Shown: positions 1 to 14,513 of the stretch, one piece after another | Layout of the letters: each line of letters opens with the position of its first letter | How positions within the stretch are numbered: position 1 is the stretch's first letter | NCBI RefSeq assembly: GCF_019925205.1 | Contig: NC_083568.1 | Coordinates: 6,032,237 to 6,096,236, forward strand | DNA length: 64,000 nucleotides | Direction of reading: 5' to 3' | Source: Metopolophium dirhodum | Lineage: Eukaryota > Arthropoda > Insecta > Hemiptera > Aphididae | Position numbers and translations under genes: made by a program | Notes under the pieces: model-generated | What the model was told of the DNA's origin: nothing | The model's database searches: none | The model's input: only the letters and a program-made list of their open reading frames with translations

Positions 1-3000
1 TTAAGTGCGTTAAGCTATGTCATACTGCTGAAAAAATATCTGATGAGATTTTGCTTTCGTGTAACAATTTTTTTAAAAATATATCTGTTGGGCAATCGTT
101 CGAAGATTTCGTTCGAGTTATCTTTTCTCTGGTCGACTAAAGATATTGCAATCATGCGTACGATTTCAATATGGATTTTTTAAATTAATTATAATTTCGG
201 CGATGTGTATTACTGTTCGGTGAATCTGCAAATTCCGTTAAGTTGTAAGTGGAACAATCTTGCTGCACAGCCTTAAGAGTTGAGTACAATATATTGTTTA
301 GAGTTTACCGCGGCAAAGATGTTTTTAAATGTCAGGCTTTGAATGTGATTTCCAACTTCCGAGAAGTAATTTTCAAATAATCAGTGCTGTCTAAACTAAA
401 CTATTCATTGTATTTAACAGTAGTTTTAGTCAAAATTATTAGGTTTTGATGAAATTCTAGTGGTTTATTTCGATCATAATGAAGGGATCTAAATGTAAAT
501 ACCGACGTCACAAAATGCAGACAAAACTAATACAATATAGAGTTTGAATAGTTTTAACCGATTACATATTATATACAGTCGTTCTATAAAGTAATTCACC
601 AATAATGATTATTATATAAGACTTGTATAGGTAGATGTACTACAGACTCTATATCACTCCGTCTGGGTAGAGCACTGCTGTTTTACGAACATTTCTTTTC
701 TTTTTAATTGGTTTTATTCGTTTCTTATTAAATCAATATAAATTCATAGTTTTGAAAAAAAAAAAACATTTACAAAACATTATTACGAGTAGTGAGTTTT
801 TGAGATGGCAATAATAATAATAATAATAATAATAAAAATTCGTACTTAATTTACTTTAAAAATATTCAAATATTATACCTACGATGACACACTGTCATCG
901 TTAATAGACAATTTATAATGAATTTACGAAAAAAACTTTGGGTTCATTAGCTCGTTAAAGAATTTTAGTAAAAATATTAAAATTTTCGACCAGAAAAACC
1001 TGTATGCAATAATAGCGTTTATATTATAATGTGTGCACGAATTCAAAAATTATTTCCGTACATGTGACACTATATAATATCATTAAGACCGGAGAATAAT
1101 ACAGAAATTACTATGTATGCGGTAACCTATATAGGATACGATTTATATTTGGATAGTATTTGAAAAAAAAATAAATATGAAAATGCGAGATGAACTATCC
1201 CGATACTTTACGCAAATTGAATATGAATAATATAATAATGTACATTTTAGAAAAACACATTTCTTAATAAAACATTATCTTCGAGTATTATATTTAAATT
1301 GAAAAAATAAAAAAAGGAAATGAAAGCAATATACGCTCGTCGTCGGTGGTACTTTATATTAGTACGTACATAATATAACATTATATCGACAAAAGCGAGT
1401 GCTGTTAGTGTGCGGCGGTTGGCGGTCGTAGACGAAAGATAATGTGCGGAAACCGTTTCTCGGGGATTACTATTTCCATAATACTTAAGCGTCCCGAAAC
1501 GTCGAACGCCGCCGCTTGCGTAAGGTGTACGGGGTTGATACGTTATAAAAACATAATATTATATACCGCGGTAGTCGGTATGGCAGGTATAGGTACTTCG
1601 GTTTTTATAGGTACCTACCTACCTACCTAGATGGGATTAACAATCGAAGGTTGCATGTTAAAAAATCAGCCATATCCCCCTGCACCCTTGCCAAAATCTT
1701 GACCGCCACTGCTATGAAAATCTCGATATTTTCCACTTCAGGGAAATTGTATGGATCATAAAAAAACGGGATTTTTAACAAAATTTGAAAAATATCGAGT
1801 AACGTGTTACGCGTAATAAGTCAACTCTTTGCTTAATCAAAAATAAAGTCAAATAAACATACATTTAACTAAAGAAACCATTAATATCACGAATCGATCA
1901 AATTCTCTTTGTCCTAACTCATTACGTTTCCGTTTTTTGGTACCAAACATTAGATATCATAATTCCTGTGATATATTATCTAATTTTAAGCAAATAATTC
2001 TAAAATAAGCTTCCTATAACTATATTTAATTGTATTTGTAATTAAATCGTATGAGTTTATGAAACGAATTCTGGATAATAAGTCCGTTAATAAGCAACCA
2101 TGACGACAAAAACCTTACGAAAAACCGGTCAAAAAAACCAAAAATCTCTTGTAGCCCATATATTTATGTTAAAAAAAATTACAACAAGTATACAACACGT
2201 CATTATAGCTATACTGACAGTGACAACGGTGGACGTGGCGAATTCATCTGCAGGTGGTCGAGCGCGCGCGAAACGCAGACCGTATAGGTATAAAAAGTAT
2301 AATGACTGTGGTCCGGTGGTCGTAATAATAACATAACACGCGGCGGCGAAGAGAGTCCTATTAGGGGGGGGGGGGAAAGACAATAAACGTATATTATAAT
2401 CTTATTGTATCGGCTCGACGTATAGGTCTAACCTACCTATACACAATCATCGTTATAATATGTATATAATATGTATTATATATACATATAGTTTTCCGAC
2501 GTGGAGGTCATCGCGAGTGAGTTTCCCATATTATATTATATACGTCGGTGACGGGTTGACAAGTATCGACCGGGACGAACGGAGACCACACGCGCACCGA
2601 CACAGTACGGAGACTCAAACGCAGTTTATTTCCGCGTGTGTACAATTACACATTATATAATATTATTATTAACGTCGTCGGCGTATACGCAAAGTCGGTA
2701 ATCTTACGGCGGTAATCTCCGGACACACAATATCGTCGTCATCCTAATAATACGCGTGTACGAGTGGGTATACGCGTTGTTTATAATATTATCGTCGTCG
2801 GATTCCGTCCAGGTTTGGTCCGACCCCCCCCCCCCCCCCTCCCCCCGAGAAAGATGTGTACCTATGTCGGATTCCATCGTCGCTTACAACACGCCCGGAA
2901 ATCGCGGCGCAAAAAGGCCACCGGTGGTTGTAGGTACTACGGCCAGAACACTACGATAAGGATGCCCAGTACCTAGTATAGTAATAAATAATAAAATCGG

Positions 3001-3060
3001 TGACCGCTTACCGCGTTGCCGTTTAAAACTACCTACTACACGTGCATAGGCGGAAATTCG
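1..3060. other. Intergenic DNA, CpG-rich toward 2.2-3.0 kb
   Basis: No gene is supported. It holds an AAT microsatellite (811-834), a run of ACCTACCT words near 1610-1630, a G run (2364-2375) and a C run (2824-2839). Near 1690-1712 the minus strand reads AGCAGTGGCGGTCAAGATTT, which resembles the end of a degenerate DNA transposon, but no partner end was found. Confidence 0.6.
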
Positions 3061-3203
3061 TTAGGAAATCTGGTTGGAGGGGGGGAAAAGTTTTTTAAAC
3101 ATAAGTGCAAGACATGCGATCCTCCCGGCCGCCCCCCCCCCACCATATCCATCAACAAGTATTATAATAATTAGATGTATTACAATGGTGTTTATTATTT
3201 TTT

Positions 3204-3270
3204 TATCCTGTAATATGACCCACTCGTAACCTACTGTACAGCAGAGCAACATCCACTTACTCGCTTTTTT
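3204..3270 (-). repeat. Dispersed repeat fragment, copy 1 (GTGGATG...CTCTGCTGTACAG family)
   Basis: On the minus strand this reads AAGTGGATGTTGCTCTGCTG followed by TACAGTAGGTTACGAGTGGG, matching the plus-strand segment 55877-55945 with few changes. The conceptual peptides KWMLLCCTVGYEWV and KWMSLCCTVDYKWV look alike, but most differences change amino acids, so this is DNA-level repeat similarity rather than a conserved protein. Confidence 0.65.
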
Positions 3271-3306
3271 TTTATTATTATATCGCAACAGATATAAGTA
3301 CTTCAA

Positions 3307-6300
3307 TGTTTAAATTTCATTGAATAGGTAGTTTTGAGTACAAACAAATATTTATTTATTTATCTAATTAAATATGTAGATGTGTTAGATTTTTAATAAT
3401 ATCTTGTTTATTGTTAAAAATATCACAAACAATAATTATTATATTATTGAAGATTATCGTCCTGTTATTTACAGACAATTGTCCAATGATTTCTTCACTA
3501 TCGATACTTTTCGACAATAGCTATACCTAATCAATAGAACATTTGCGTGGGGGAACATATTATTATCTCCCAAGTCCGGAAATTCCACGCACTTGTTTAC
3601 GTATTCATTAACCTAACCTAACAATTTCGTGTATATATTTTTTATATTGTTTTCGCAGCTTAGTGCAATATTAACTTACATCATTGGTTGTGGTTACGGA
3701 CGGATAGATGCCGTTTTCCGCGGTGGAATCGAAGCGTCGCCGACTCCATCCTGGCTGAATATTCCCCTACGACAATGTAAATATTATGTTTTCCTCGCCG
3801 AGCAAATACAATAACTTCCAATCGTTTGACAGAGAAATGGCATCGGACTGAAAATGTTTAATAATATATGCTTTTGACAAATTCATTATTGTACCTGCAT
3901 AATAAATACGTAATAATATTTGTCTTTATTTGATGGTCATTTATGATCCGATCGTTTTATTTACAGGTCACTCAATAAACCTATTCAACTAATTAATAAT
4001 TGTTATTATTGTTATTTGTGCGCCTATATGAACCATGGCTAAATAAATGTATTTAGCCATGGAATGAACATTAAAGTGGCTTATAACAAGGAAATTATGC
4101 ATTCAAATTGATGTACTATACTATAGTGATATATACAATCAGAGGTTTAAGTGCCACAAAATGGTAAATGGTACTGTAATCTCAATACTAATTTGAGCGT
4201 TGAATGCTTGTACTGCTTGCAGTTATATAATATATTTTATAATACCTATAACTTAACATTTAATGTGTAGACGTTGTTGCAACCAATTGAGAGGTATAAT
4301 CCAAACTCTAGTACCCAATTTTATAGAATTTAAATCGAGTAATGATTATAAAAAAAATAAATAAAATAAAATAAAATATTATAACACAATATTTAGTGTT
4401 AAGAAAAAATGATAAAGTATAAAAGTATAAAAACACAATGTGTAAAAAATGGAAAATAATTCAAAATGAAAGTTTATATTTTTACAGTGCTATATTATAA
4501 TCTAACACATTATCAAGTTAGGCCAATAAGTTCATACAAAAAGAGATAGAGAGTTACTTTTATTTTGTGTCGTTAGTCGTTACTATATATCATCTTAACT
4601 GCAATAACGTTATCTTTCTTTGCTCTTAAATTCTCGACTGAGTATTTCCTTTTGCATTGTACTTAGTTATATTATATTCATCTCTATCTGTAATGTAATA
4701 TTCGTTTTCCTTATAAATTATAATACATATATATTGGAACTTTTTTTTTAAAAGTATTATTCTCTTTAGGTTTCATTAGATTTTCACTCTTTGAAATTGA
4801 ATAACGAATTATATTTTACTTTTACAATAATAGTGTTGGTACATTTTTTTTTATATTAGGTAGTTTATTGTGTTTCATGAAAACGAGTTTTACATTTACA
4901 GTTGGAATTTTTATTGCTTAACTAACTTTATGATTTCATATAATAAATATTTAGTATACAATATGATTTACAGAAATCTTCAGTTAGTTTTATTTAAATA
5001 CAAAATTATAGTGTGTTGAATATTTTAAATAATTAATAACATTATTCATGGTAGGCTTAGAAGGACATCGAAGCTTACATTTTTTCTAAATTTCCCATAC
5101 GAATTCGGATTCTATTATTCTCAATAATATTATATTAGATTCAAATCAGAAAGATTAACATTGGATGTACAGTGGTGTATGTTTGGTAATGGAGTAGGTA
5201 CATAGTAGTAATGGTCGAGGGGTCAAAATAAACAATTTTTCCGGCAATACCGGTTTTCGTAAAAATCAATTTTGTGTTTTTGCATCTAATTCAAAAATTA
5301 ATATTTGAATATTTGATATAAATATATTATAATCATAAGAATATTTTGCATATTTTTGTGCCGTTTACAGAATTTCATATTCTCTAAATCACATTAATTT
5401 TATTATTTTATACACACAATGACATTTTCAAAATATTTAGAGTAAATTAGTGTAGTTTTAGGCTATTCAGCATATTCAGCTTTCAAATTTTGAAATTTTT
5501 TTTAGCTATTTTATCGCCTTTTAGGTTTGGTCTAAAACATAAAAAACTTATACGAATTCCCACATAAGTTGTTCTTCTAGAAATTTATAAAAATAAAAAT
5601 TACATAGGTACTATAGATACAATATTATTTTAATAAGTGTATGCAAAGATAAAATTCTGACGAAATTCTTATAATATTACGAAAATCTGCAAACTATTTT
5701 GTAGTTACAAATTAATAAAATTTTCAATTTAAATAGCTAAAACTTGAAAACAAGGTTTATCATAATGATGTTCTTACTGAAATCTCAAAAATAAAATTAA
5801 CGATTTTTTTTAAAGGTATTTTAAGTTAAAGTTTCAACGGTATTGTATAATATTTATATGACATATTTTCAAGTATTTTTATTAAAAAATATTATTTGTA
5901 GGATTTTGCAATGTATTGCCATGTTGTGTACAGATAAACTTCCCCTAACAAGCATATCTAAATAGCAGAGATCAATGGCTATCAGTCCAACCTTCATTTA
6001 AAACCACTAGAAATTCAAATAATTACCACTTCAAAAGAAAATTTGAGTTGAATTTCCTATAATATAATCCAGAAGGACTAAAATATGTAACCTTTTGAAA
6101 ATTTAACCTAATGAAAAAAAAAACATAAATAATGTATAACATACAAAAAATATTGCTAGGTCGATAACAGATTTAACGCTGTCATAATCTCGACATGAAA
6201 TCTGTAAAACACACAGAAAAAAAAACAGTTCATAAAATATTAATCCAAAAAACCATAATAAATGAAAAGTATAAAACAAACTCGCTACTGTATAAATTTA

Positions 6301-6521
6301 TAAAAAATCACAAAAGTGATGAACATTTTTTCCTCCTAATAATAATATGTTTGTATTACGCATTACACGCTAAACGGAATTACGAACAAATGAATTTCAC
6401 TACAAAAGATAATATTATACCCGATGAAACTATTACAATTTATAAATTGCAGACATATTTCGGTACCGAACCGATGAGCTTCGAAAATAAAAATCCCCTC
6501 TCGGGCAAAACGTAGCTATAC

Positions 6522-6563
<42 letters not shown>

Positions 6564-8168
6564 GCGAAACGGAGTTTTAAATTAAAACGTTTGCAGTAAG
6601 CATCAAACCGTTTGATTGCGCGGGGCGAATCAGTTTTTAAAAACATTGAAATTCCTCGGGTGCGCTGAAAATTAAATAACAATAAAGCGAAAAACAACAA
6701 TTTCGTCGAATATTCCTCCTTTGTCCGGGGACCACCGCACGAATTTATAACGAATTCAAAAATAAACCAACCGGATTAATTGACGACATAAGTAGTCGAA
6801 ACGCGACGCTGAAAGTAAAGAAAAAAAAAAAATCAAACAAATAAACGTAATTGTCACGACGACTCTCCGCGGCGCCGGAGGGCTGCAAATTATGCAGCAC
6901 ATTTCGTAATAAATTTTCGTCCCGAAATTATTAATATCTCAAACGGTCCGCGCGACGTTATATTATTCATTTCGGCGCGGAAATATCACGGAAACGATGA
7001 ATACTTCCCAGTACAGTGTTTATAATATCATATCGTGGACGGCGAATAATAATATGACATTAATGAAATATCTCGCATTGTGGTGAGGAAAAAAAAATAT
7101 ATTACTCGCCTGCGATTTGCTTCACCGACCGTTTGCTGCGGCAGTGTGATTTATTATTTCAAAAGTAAGCGCTCCGTCTCTCGAACAGTATTAACGCTTT
7201 AGGAAAATATATACTTTTAGATAATTTGAACGTAATAATACGTGAAATTATATAAATTATATAATATTTTTTATCGGTACAATGTAGTCACTATATAGTC
7301 ATAATAGTTGTGACAACTATGATAAGTGTGCATCATATTAAAGGTTTGACGAGACGAGTATATTAATTTAGTAGAGGGCCAACGCAGTTTGTTGTGCATC
7401 TGACCCACTCAACTATATGGTCTATGACTGTCAGGCTTTAATACATCTGAGTAACACTAGCTAGATGCTGTTTATTGGTTTAAAATTTGATTTTTATACA
7501 CTGCAATATTTTAGAAACAAAAATCGTGCTATGGATTATGAAATCATCTAAAAATTATATTTCTGTTAAATTATATTTATATTATTATATTAAATGTACA
7601 ACACAGCATGGGGAAGAACTTTATCTGCGTCGTTGCGGTTTTATTATTTGGATAGCATATAAATACGCAATTAATGAAATTATCAGTTTGAGATCATGAT
7701 GTTTTTTGTTTCTTTTCCATTTAATTATTAAAAAAAATTGTTCAGTGCTTTTAAAAAAAAAAACTAAAAACGTTACGACACAGACAAATCTCTTCTCTGT
7801 GAAATTTCGGTAATTCTACTATAAAAACAGTGGCAGTATATAGGAATATAGTCGTCCGCGCGAAACATTTTTTTGCTACGTTGTACATAACATTATCATT
7901 TTGTAAGACGACGAAAACACGTCATGCTGGTGTGCCGTCCTCTCAACCGTTATTAACAATTTGAAAAACCTAGGGTCTAACTCGAATAGATTTTCCCGGC
8001 GTGATATTACATTATTCGAGACAAGCGGTACACAAACCTACAGCGTTTGTTCGCGGGTGTATCGTCGCCGGGGGACTAATATAGTTTGAAAAATATTCGT
8101 CTCGAGCTCTACGCGCGGTCTCTGTCCATACGGCTAGCCTGCTTCTATACACTTACCTACATATTAAC
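3307..8168. other. Intergenic AT-rich DNA
   Basis: No gene is supported. Contents are the perfect hairpin at 4033-4062, an AC microsatellite at 6529-6561 and a modest CpG-rich patch at about 6840-6990. The 106-codon ORF at 6195 is Lys/Ile/Asn-rich and looks like chance in AT-rich DNA. Confidence 0.6.
4033..4062. repeat. Perfect 13-bp hairpin with 4-nt loop
   Basis: CCATGGCTAAATA is followed by AATG and the exact reverse complement TATTTAGCCATGG. There is no T-run after it and no gene next to it, so a terminator role is not indicated. Confidence 0.85.
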
Positions 8169-8177
8169 ATTGTAATA

Positions 8178-8608
8178 TTAGCGCACAAAATATAAATGGC
8201 AAAAAATTTGGAACTTACAAAACACCAAATTAAACGAAATAAAAAGAGACATACATCGTTGGACAAACCCTAACATCAACCGTAAAGAAGATACTGTTCT
8301 CAATAGACTCCGTTCTGGTCACACCAGAATGACTCATGGCTTCCTGATGGCAAGAGAGGATTCTCCCATATGTCAAACCTGCGGAACCTTGTTAACCGTC
8401 AAACATACAACCTGGACTCTTCACTCGGACCCAATCATGAAAAAAACATTGATTTAATAAAGTTTATGAAACAAACCAAATTGTTCAATCTTATATAAAA
8501 AAAAAAAAAAATGTTATTATTTAGTATTTAATTAATGTTTATTTGTAAACTAATGGCCTTTGCTGTCGATGTTAATTTTTTTGAGATCAATAAAAAAAAA
8601 AAAAAAAT
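8178..8608 (+). mobile_element. 5'-truncated LINE (Jockey-like) 3' end
   Basis: Seen: an open stretch at about 8290-8456 reads LNRLRSGHTRMTHGFLM, then CQTCG and VKHT. This is the RNase H C-terminal tail plus Cys/His signature found at the end of Jockey-group ORF2 proteins. It stops at TAATAA (8455-8460), followed by a short 3' UTR and a poly-A tract ending near 8607. ATTGTAATA (9 bp) occurs just before (8169-8177) and just after (8609-8617), consistent with a target duplication. Only the last few hundred bases of the element were inserted, so it is dead on arrival. The clade is inferred from the protein signature alone. Confidence 0.78.
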
Positions 8609-8617
8609 ATTGTAATA

Positions 8618-10150
8618 ACGCAAGACGCGAAATGTGCGACGTACGGCTGGCACGTTTTCCTAGGTTTTCGCAGTGGCCCACGTGTGGAGAGCGAACCACG
8701 AATAATCATCACTACTACTGCAGTAATAATTGTCATGCTCCCGACTGTTTCAAACGCACGCGATCCGCAGGTTGTATACTGTGTGCGGGTCGTATTATAT
8801 AGGTACACAGTTCAACGTTGTCGCTCGAATCCCACGAGATTTTCGACGGAACTCTCCGATACACAATTCGCGTGTGTGTCCCAGCACACGATATTATAGT
8901 ATTACACCATACGCGACTCGTTATTATTCGGATACGAACCGACGAGAGGACGGCGAGAGAGGTATATTATATTATTATGTTTAGGCGATGGGTATGTGTC
9001 GTGTATAATATATAATATTATGAAGATAAAATATTATTATGTACCTACCTACTATATAGTATGATAAAAGCCGCATCGTGCACCGGTAAAACGAATCGGT
9101 CGGTGAGTGATAAATCGCGTTTCGGGCATTATATTATTATATTATTTTTGTTTCGTTTTTTTTTTTTTCGTGTTTCCCGCGATGTCGCGGTTTAGGCAAA
9201 CACGCGTACCTATATTATATCATAAGTACGAAGATAATAATATTATAATATAATATTATACATGCGTATTGGTGTAGTACGACCGTGCGATGTACAATAT
9301 AATAATGATACATGATATTGTTATTGTTATACAAGACCGCGGAAAACGGAAGAACCGTTTAGGTCCGCACACGCCAAAGTATTATTATGACTTATTAAAT
9401 TCACTCGTATACCTACATATTATTAATATACCGAGTGATTATTTTATCATTGAACACTCATTATTTCAAAAAGTACAACATTTTTTAAAAAATGTTTATT
9501 TCTTGTCTTTAAAAACAATATTTTTCAAATATATTATATAGCTTTTTAAATATTTTTTATCCTTAAAATGTTTGAAGTTGTTAACGTTTTTTAATGACAA
9601 CATACAGTTTTAATTTCATATTTCAAATAAGCAGAGTATTTTTCTAAGTATTTCGATACGTAAAAATCAAATTTAGATGAGCGAAGCGGTGTGGTACGCG
9701 GGAACCCCGCAAAATGTTGGTCCTGCACTACTCGCCTTGAACTTTAAATACTTATAACTCATAGGCTTCTCGTCTTAGATTCGACTGTCGTGTATCAAAA
9801 TACTCGGAAAAATATTCCGCTTTTGGAAACTAAAACTGCGCGTTAAATGAATCCTACACGTTAAATTAATCGTCCGGTATATACTGCGCAGCACATGCAT
9901 AACATTATAATAACAGATGGAGCGACGCGTTCGGGTCCGCAGCGAACAAATTATTTACTGACCATCAATCAGCCGGCCGAGCATGAGCGCGGTTTCATCA
10001 AAGTACCTACGGTCGCACAATAATAATAATAATAATAATAATATATTATATTATTATGTGTTCCCCGCGCCGCCGCTGCCGACAAGCCGTTCGCACTCGC
10101 GGAGACAAAACGAATGCCTCCGCTGTACGCGTTATAATATGATAATAATA

Positions 10151-10185
<35 letters not shown>

Positions 10186-13100
10186 CGATAATAATATGTA
10201 TATACGAGATTCTTATGTATACATTGTGTGTGGGGGGGGGAGGGGAGGTATCGCAGAGCATTATACCTATACAGTCGGACGACCGTCACAGGCGATCTCT
10301 GTAGATATATACCTACTTATGTTATATCATATACGTACGCACACTCCGACTCGAATGCGACGCACACTCGCTTACCCGTTGCATACTTACACGTACGCGA
10401 AACGATAATATTATGCCGCGTGTATATGAGTAGTACCTATATACCTGCCAAGGTGCGGTTTATATATATATATATATAATGCGTTTATATACATATATAG
10501 GTATGCGTGTCTGGAGATGAGGCACATCCGCTCCGGCCGGTGCGTTAAATATATAAATAAATATCATATAGAATATTCGCCGTTCCACCCTCCCGCCGCC
10601 ACCGCCGCCGCGACCCTCCCCGCAAAACCTCACACCACCAGTGCCAGTTGAATTTATTATCGCGCAAGCATTTCAGGCATATCATTATATATATATATAG
10701 ATTGGTATATAAGTGTGCAGTACGTACCTATATATAATATACTGCACACACGCCGCAATATACCTATAATATAATATTATTGTGTTGGTATTGTACGCGT
10801 CTGTAGATAGTTATATTGCGAGTATGGGCCGCGAATACAATGAGACGATAGCCTTATCGAATTTATTCGTCACCTCCGTCGTGCCGAGACGATGATAGTA
10901 TTATTATTATTATTATAATATACCTCCACGTGCGGGCAGAGTCCCGCGAGTGAGTCGTCCTCGCCGAGGATATCGTTTTATCGGTCGACAGCTGCTGCTG
11001 CCCTTTGCTGCGGTTTACGCGCGTTATCGCGATCCAAGGTCGTCGAAAGCCAGTGCGATCGCCGCAGATTTCACGACCGACATTAATAATTGGGTCGACG
11101 ATATTTCGCCACATTTCACGTAAATCACACTCACGAAATGAAAAAAAAAAAAATACAGAAAAACTGAGCTCTACCACGGCGGCGGTCGTCTCAAGGACGA
11201 GTTCGGCAATGTATAGATACTATATTATTGTGATGGTGGTACGAATAAATATTACATTGTACACGCATTATTATACCTATACAATATACCGACATTGTGT
11301 CTCGAGTGACAAAAATCGGGGTAATACGATACAGTATACGAATATGTGTGGTTGTACAAATTTTTTTAAAAATTATTGGCAAATATAATATGATTCACCT
11401 TGATAATACTACAGAGCGACACGAGACGGCAAAATGATAGGTACATTGAATTACATGTTTTTCATAATTATAGTAATGTACTTTTTATTATTATAGTTTT
11501 TATTATTATCAAATTGAATTAATGTTTTTTTGTTTTTTTTAACTTCATAAGGTTCAATTGTATAGGTCGTTGAAATTGATATACTAACTATAAACAGTAT
11601 ATATATTATATATATATAGGTACATTGTTTTTACGCTATTAATTAAATCATTTAAATATATATAATATATATATTTATTATTCAGTTATAATATATTTTT
11701 ATAATGGTTATGAATTTTGTTTTTTTTATAAAATGTAATAGCTAGGTACTGTTAAATAATTAAGTTAGGTACTTAAGCTTTAATCAGTAGTGGTTTTTGT
11801 ATAGTTTGCAACGATAAATAATAATCATGCAATACTTATAATATAGTATCAGTCATAATATATTATGAGTTTCTACTTTTAATTATAAATATTTGATTCT
11901 AAAATGTTTTATATATTTTTCATTGTTTATAAAACGCTGCATAAATAACATTATTAATATTGACGTTTTCATGTTCCAAACTATACTATTCTGGGCTTGG
12001 CGTCGGAAATAATGGATACTATTATTTCAAATATGAATTTATGCAAGCAACAGAGAAACTACGGTTGGAATGGTCTTATGCATTTTTCAATACTTACCTA
12101 TTACAAAAGAGAAACAAAACGACGAGGAATTGTTGAGACAAATAAATCCGACCAATGATATTATTATTCAATTGTTAGTAAAAAAGAAAAAAGACTATAA
12201 TATAATTCAATTGTAATAATCGTAAGAAGGAAATTGCATTACTTAATACTATTTTTTATTTATATACTTTTTTCTTTATATATCGGCAACTATGGCCATT
12301 AAATTTTTTTTTTTTTGGGGGGGGGGTTAAGTTGATTTTGAGCAATACGTTTGCATGTGGGGCATGGATCGGTGTGCCGCACCAGGCTCTATATTATTTA
12401 TTATTATTTATGTTTCAATATTTAATCATTAAATGTGCTATCAGGGCAGATAACTTGATAAATATTTGATTTTGTTCTTTTCCGCCCCATAATAATGTGT
12501 AAGTATTACTATATCGTTCATACTTTTATGGTGACATAACGACAACCTATACATTCGTGGAATTACGTCATCTATCACATAATAGACTTGATTTGGCCTA
12601 TAGAAGCATCAATAACTATATTATATCTTTTAAAGTTTCAGTACAAAAACACTATCGTAAAGTAAAACCTTTTATATTATTAATAATAACTTCAAATCCT
12701 TCGAGCTTATATAATATTATAATATTCACGACACGCCAGCCTGACCTAATATACGCCTAGCGTGATTGAAAATTGATTAAAACCATATTCACGAAAACAA
12801 TTTTCTGTCTAACATAATAAGATAATAATAATATGCATTTTTCTTTTTCTGGTTTTATCTTGACGTTTTGGAAAACCCATCTCCATACTTTATATACCAC
12901 CAATAAAACATACCTAGTAATATATATTTTCATCCGCCGTTGCCCATCTCCATCTCCACATCCGATCCAAACACTGACAATAGCAGTTGTTCATAAGTCG
13001 TATGAAAAAAACTTCTTAAATGGCAAAAGTATTTCTAGTCACTGTTTTGTGTAATATATATATATATTATTCGAGGATTAAACCACAAAAAAGAAAAAAA

Positions 13101-14013
13101 ACATTTTCAGCTGTCGGATTCGTCTGCGGAAAAGTTGTTCGAAACTTTCGAGAAGTGTACAAATTTGTATGTACACGAACAAGAGCGAAAAAAATAGTAT
13201 GGGTAAGACGTCTAAATAATATTGTGTTTACGAATGCCAGTTATTTTTTAATTGAAACTAAACTTTTCGGTACAGCAAGATATATAGCGGTCATGTGGCC
13301 TTTGAGTTCTCTTCATTCTGACTCGTGAAATTAGTTTTGAGCACGGTGACGCACCATGAGAAGAGGGAACTGGAAGATGACAATTGACATTAAAAAAAAA
13401 AGAAAAGTTTTTCGTTTGACGGATAACATTATTCCAAGGGGAAACCCCTTTGGCCCTTTGTAATAGTCTCTCTCTCTCTCTTTCTCTCTCCATCTCTTCG
13501 TCTTTCCCTACATATATATATCTCCCTCCTATTCACTCTGTCTGCAATCTGTCTATCTTTCTGTCTCTTTTCATTATCTGTCTCTCTCTCCGTCTCTTTT
13601 TTCGTATTATTTTACTAAATTATTTTTCCAGGGAGAGAAAAAAAATACGAAATAAATCTATGACGGAAATCGTTTGTAAACCGGCTTAATGGTTAATTAA
13701 AATTAAACAAAACGTTCTTTATATTTGCTAGCGATTAATAATTGACGGTAGTTTAAAAGTAATTCGTTAAAATGCACTTCAATCAGAGATTTGTTTTGAA
13801 TGGGTGACCTCGCCCAGTGGTGAGTTTAAAGGTAAGGATTTTCAAAGGATGTTCGACGATAAACTATGGTAACGTAATTCAATTAACTGATAACGGTTTT
13901 TGTTTGCTCACATTTTTTTCCATGCGCGACGTAGGTACCTAACGTATGTTTACCTACACACAACAAATGTTGTGTACATTTTCCCTTTGAAATTGTAAAT
14001 TACTCATACCCCA
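8618..14013. other. Intergenic DNA with CpG-rich 8.6-9.0 and 10.0-11.2 kb
   Basis: Simple repeats dominate: AAT tracts at 10019-10042 and 10141-10190, AT runs near 10460, T and G runs at about 12308-12327, and CT tracts at 13466-13490. At 10970-11127 both strands are open for about 50 codons (plus: ends DDISPHFT then stop; minus: starts near 11177), but neither has support beyond openness. Confidence 0.55.
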
Positions 14014-14513
14014 NNNNNNNNNNNNNNNNNNNNNNNNNNNNNNNNNNNNNNNNNNNNNNNNNNNNNNNNNNNNNNNNNNNNNNNNNNNNNNNNNNNNNNN
14101 NNNNNNNNNNNNNNNNNNNNNNNNNNNNNNNNNNNNNNNNNNNNNNNNNNNNNNNNNNNNNNNNNNNNNNNNNNNNNNNNNNNNNNNNNNNNNNNNNNNN
14201 NNNNNNNNNNNNNNNNNNNNNNNNNNNNNNNNNNNNNNNNNNNNNNNNNNNNNNNNNNNNNNNNNNNNNNNNNNNNNNNNNNNNNNNNNNNNNNNNNNNN
14301 NNNNNNNNNNNNNNNNNNNNNNNNNNNNNNNNNNNNNNNNNNNNNNNNNNNNNNNNNNNNNNNNNNNNNNNNNNNNNNNNNNNNNNNNNNNNNNNNNNNN
14401 NNNNNNNNNNNNNNNNNNNNNNNNNNNNNNNNNNNNNNNNNNNNNNNNNNNNNNNNNNNNNNNNNNNNNNNNNNNNNNNNNNNNNNNNNNNNNNNNNNNN
14501 NNNNNNNNNNNNN
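14014..14513. other. Assembly gap (500 N)
   Basis: Exactly 500 N, the usual placeholder for a gap of unknown size. Long minus-strand open frames across it are artefacts of translating N. AT-rich ATAAT repeats lie at the right edge and may have caused the break. Confidence 0.98.

Noticed and set aside
3609..3622. CCTAA repeats resembling the insect telomere unit TTAGG
   Set aside because: Only about two units here and near 36290; too short to be telomeric sequence.
9969..10408. ORFs of 106 and 141 codons rich in Asn and Tyr
   Set aside because: They translate AAT/ATT microsatellites on the two strands.
10863..11177. A 104-codon minus-strand ORF and an overlapping plus-strand open frame
   Set aside because: Both strands are open in a CpG-rich patch and neither shows a recognised domain or consistent splice sites.
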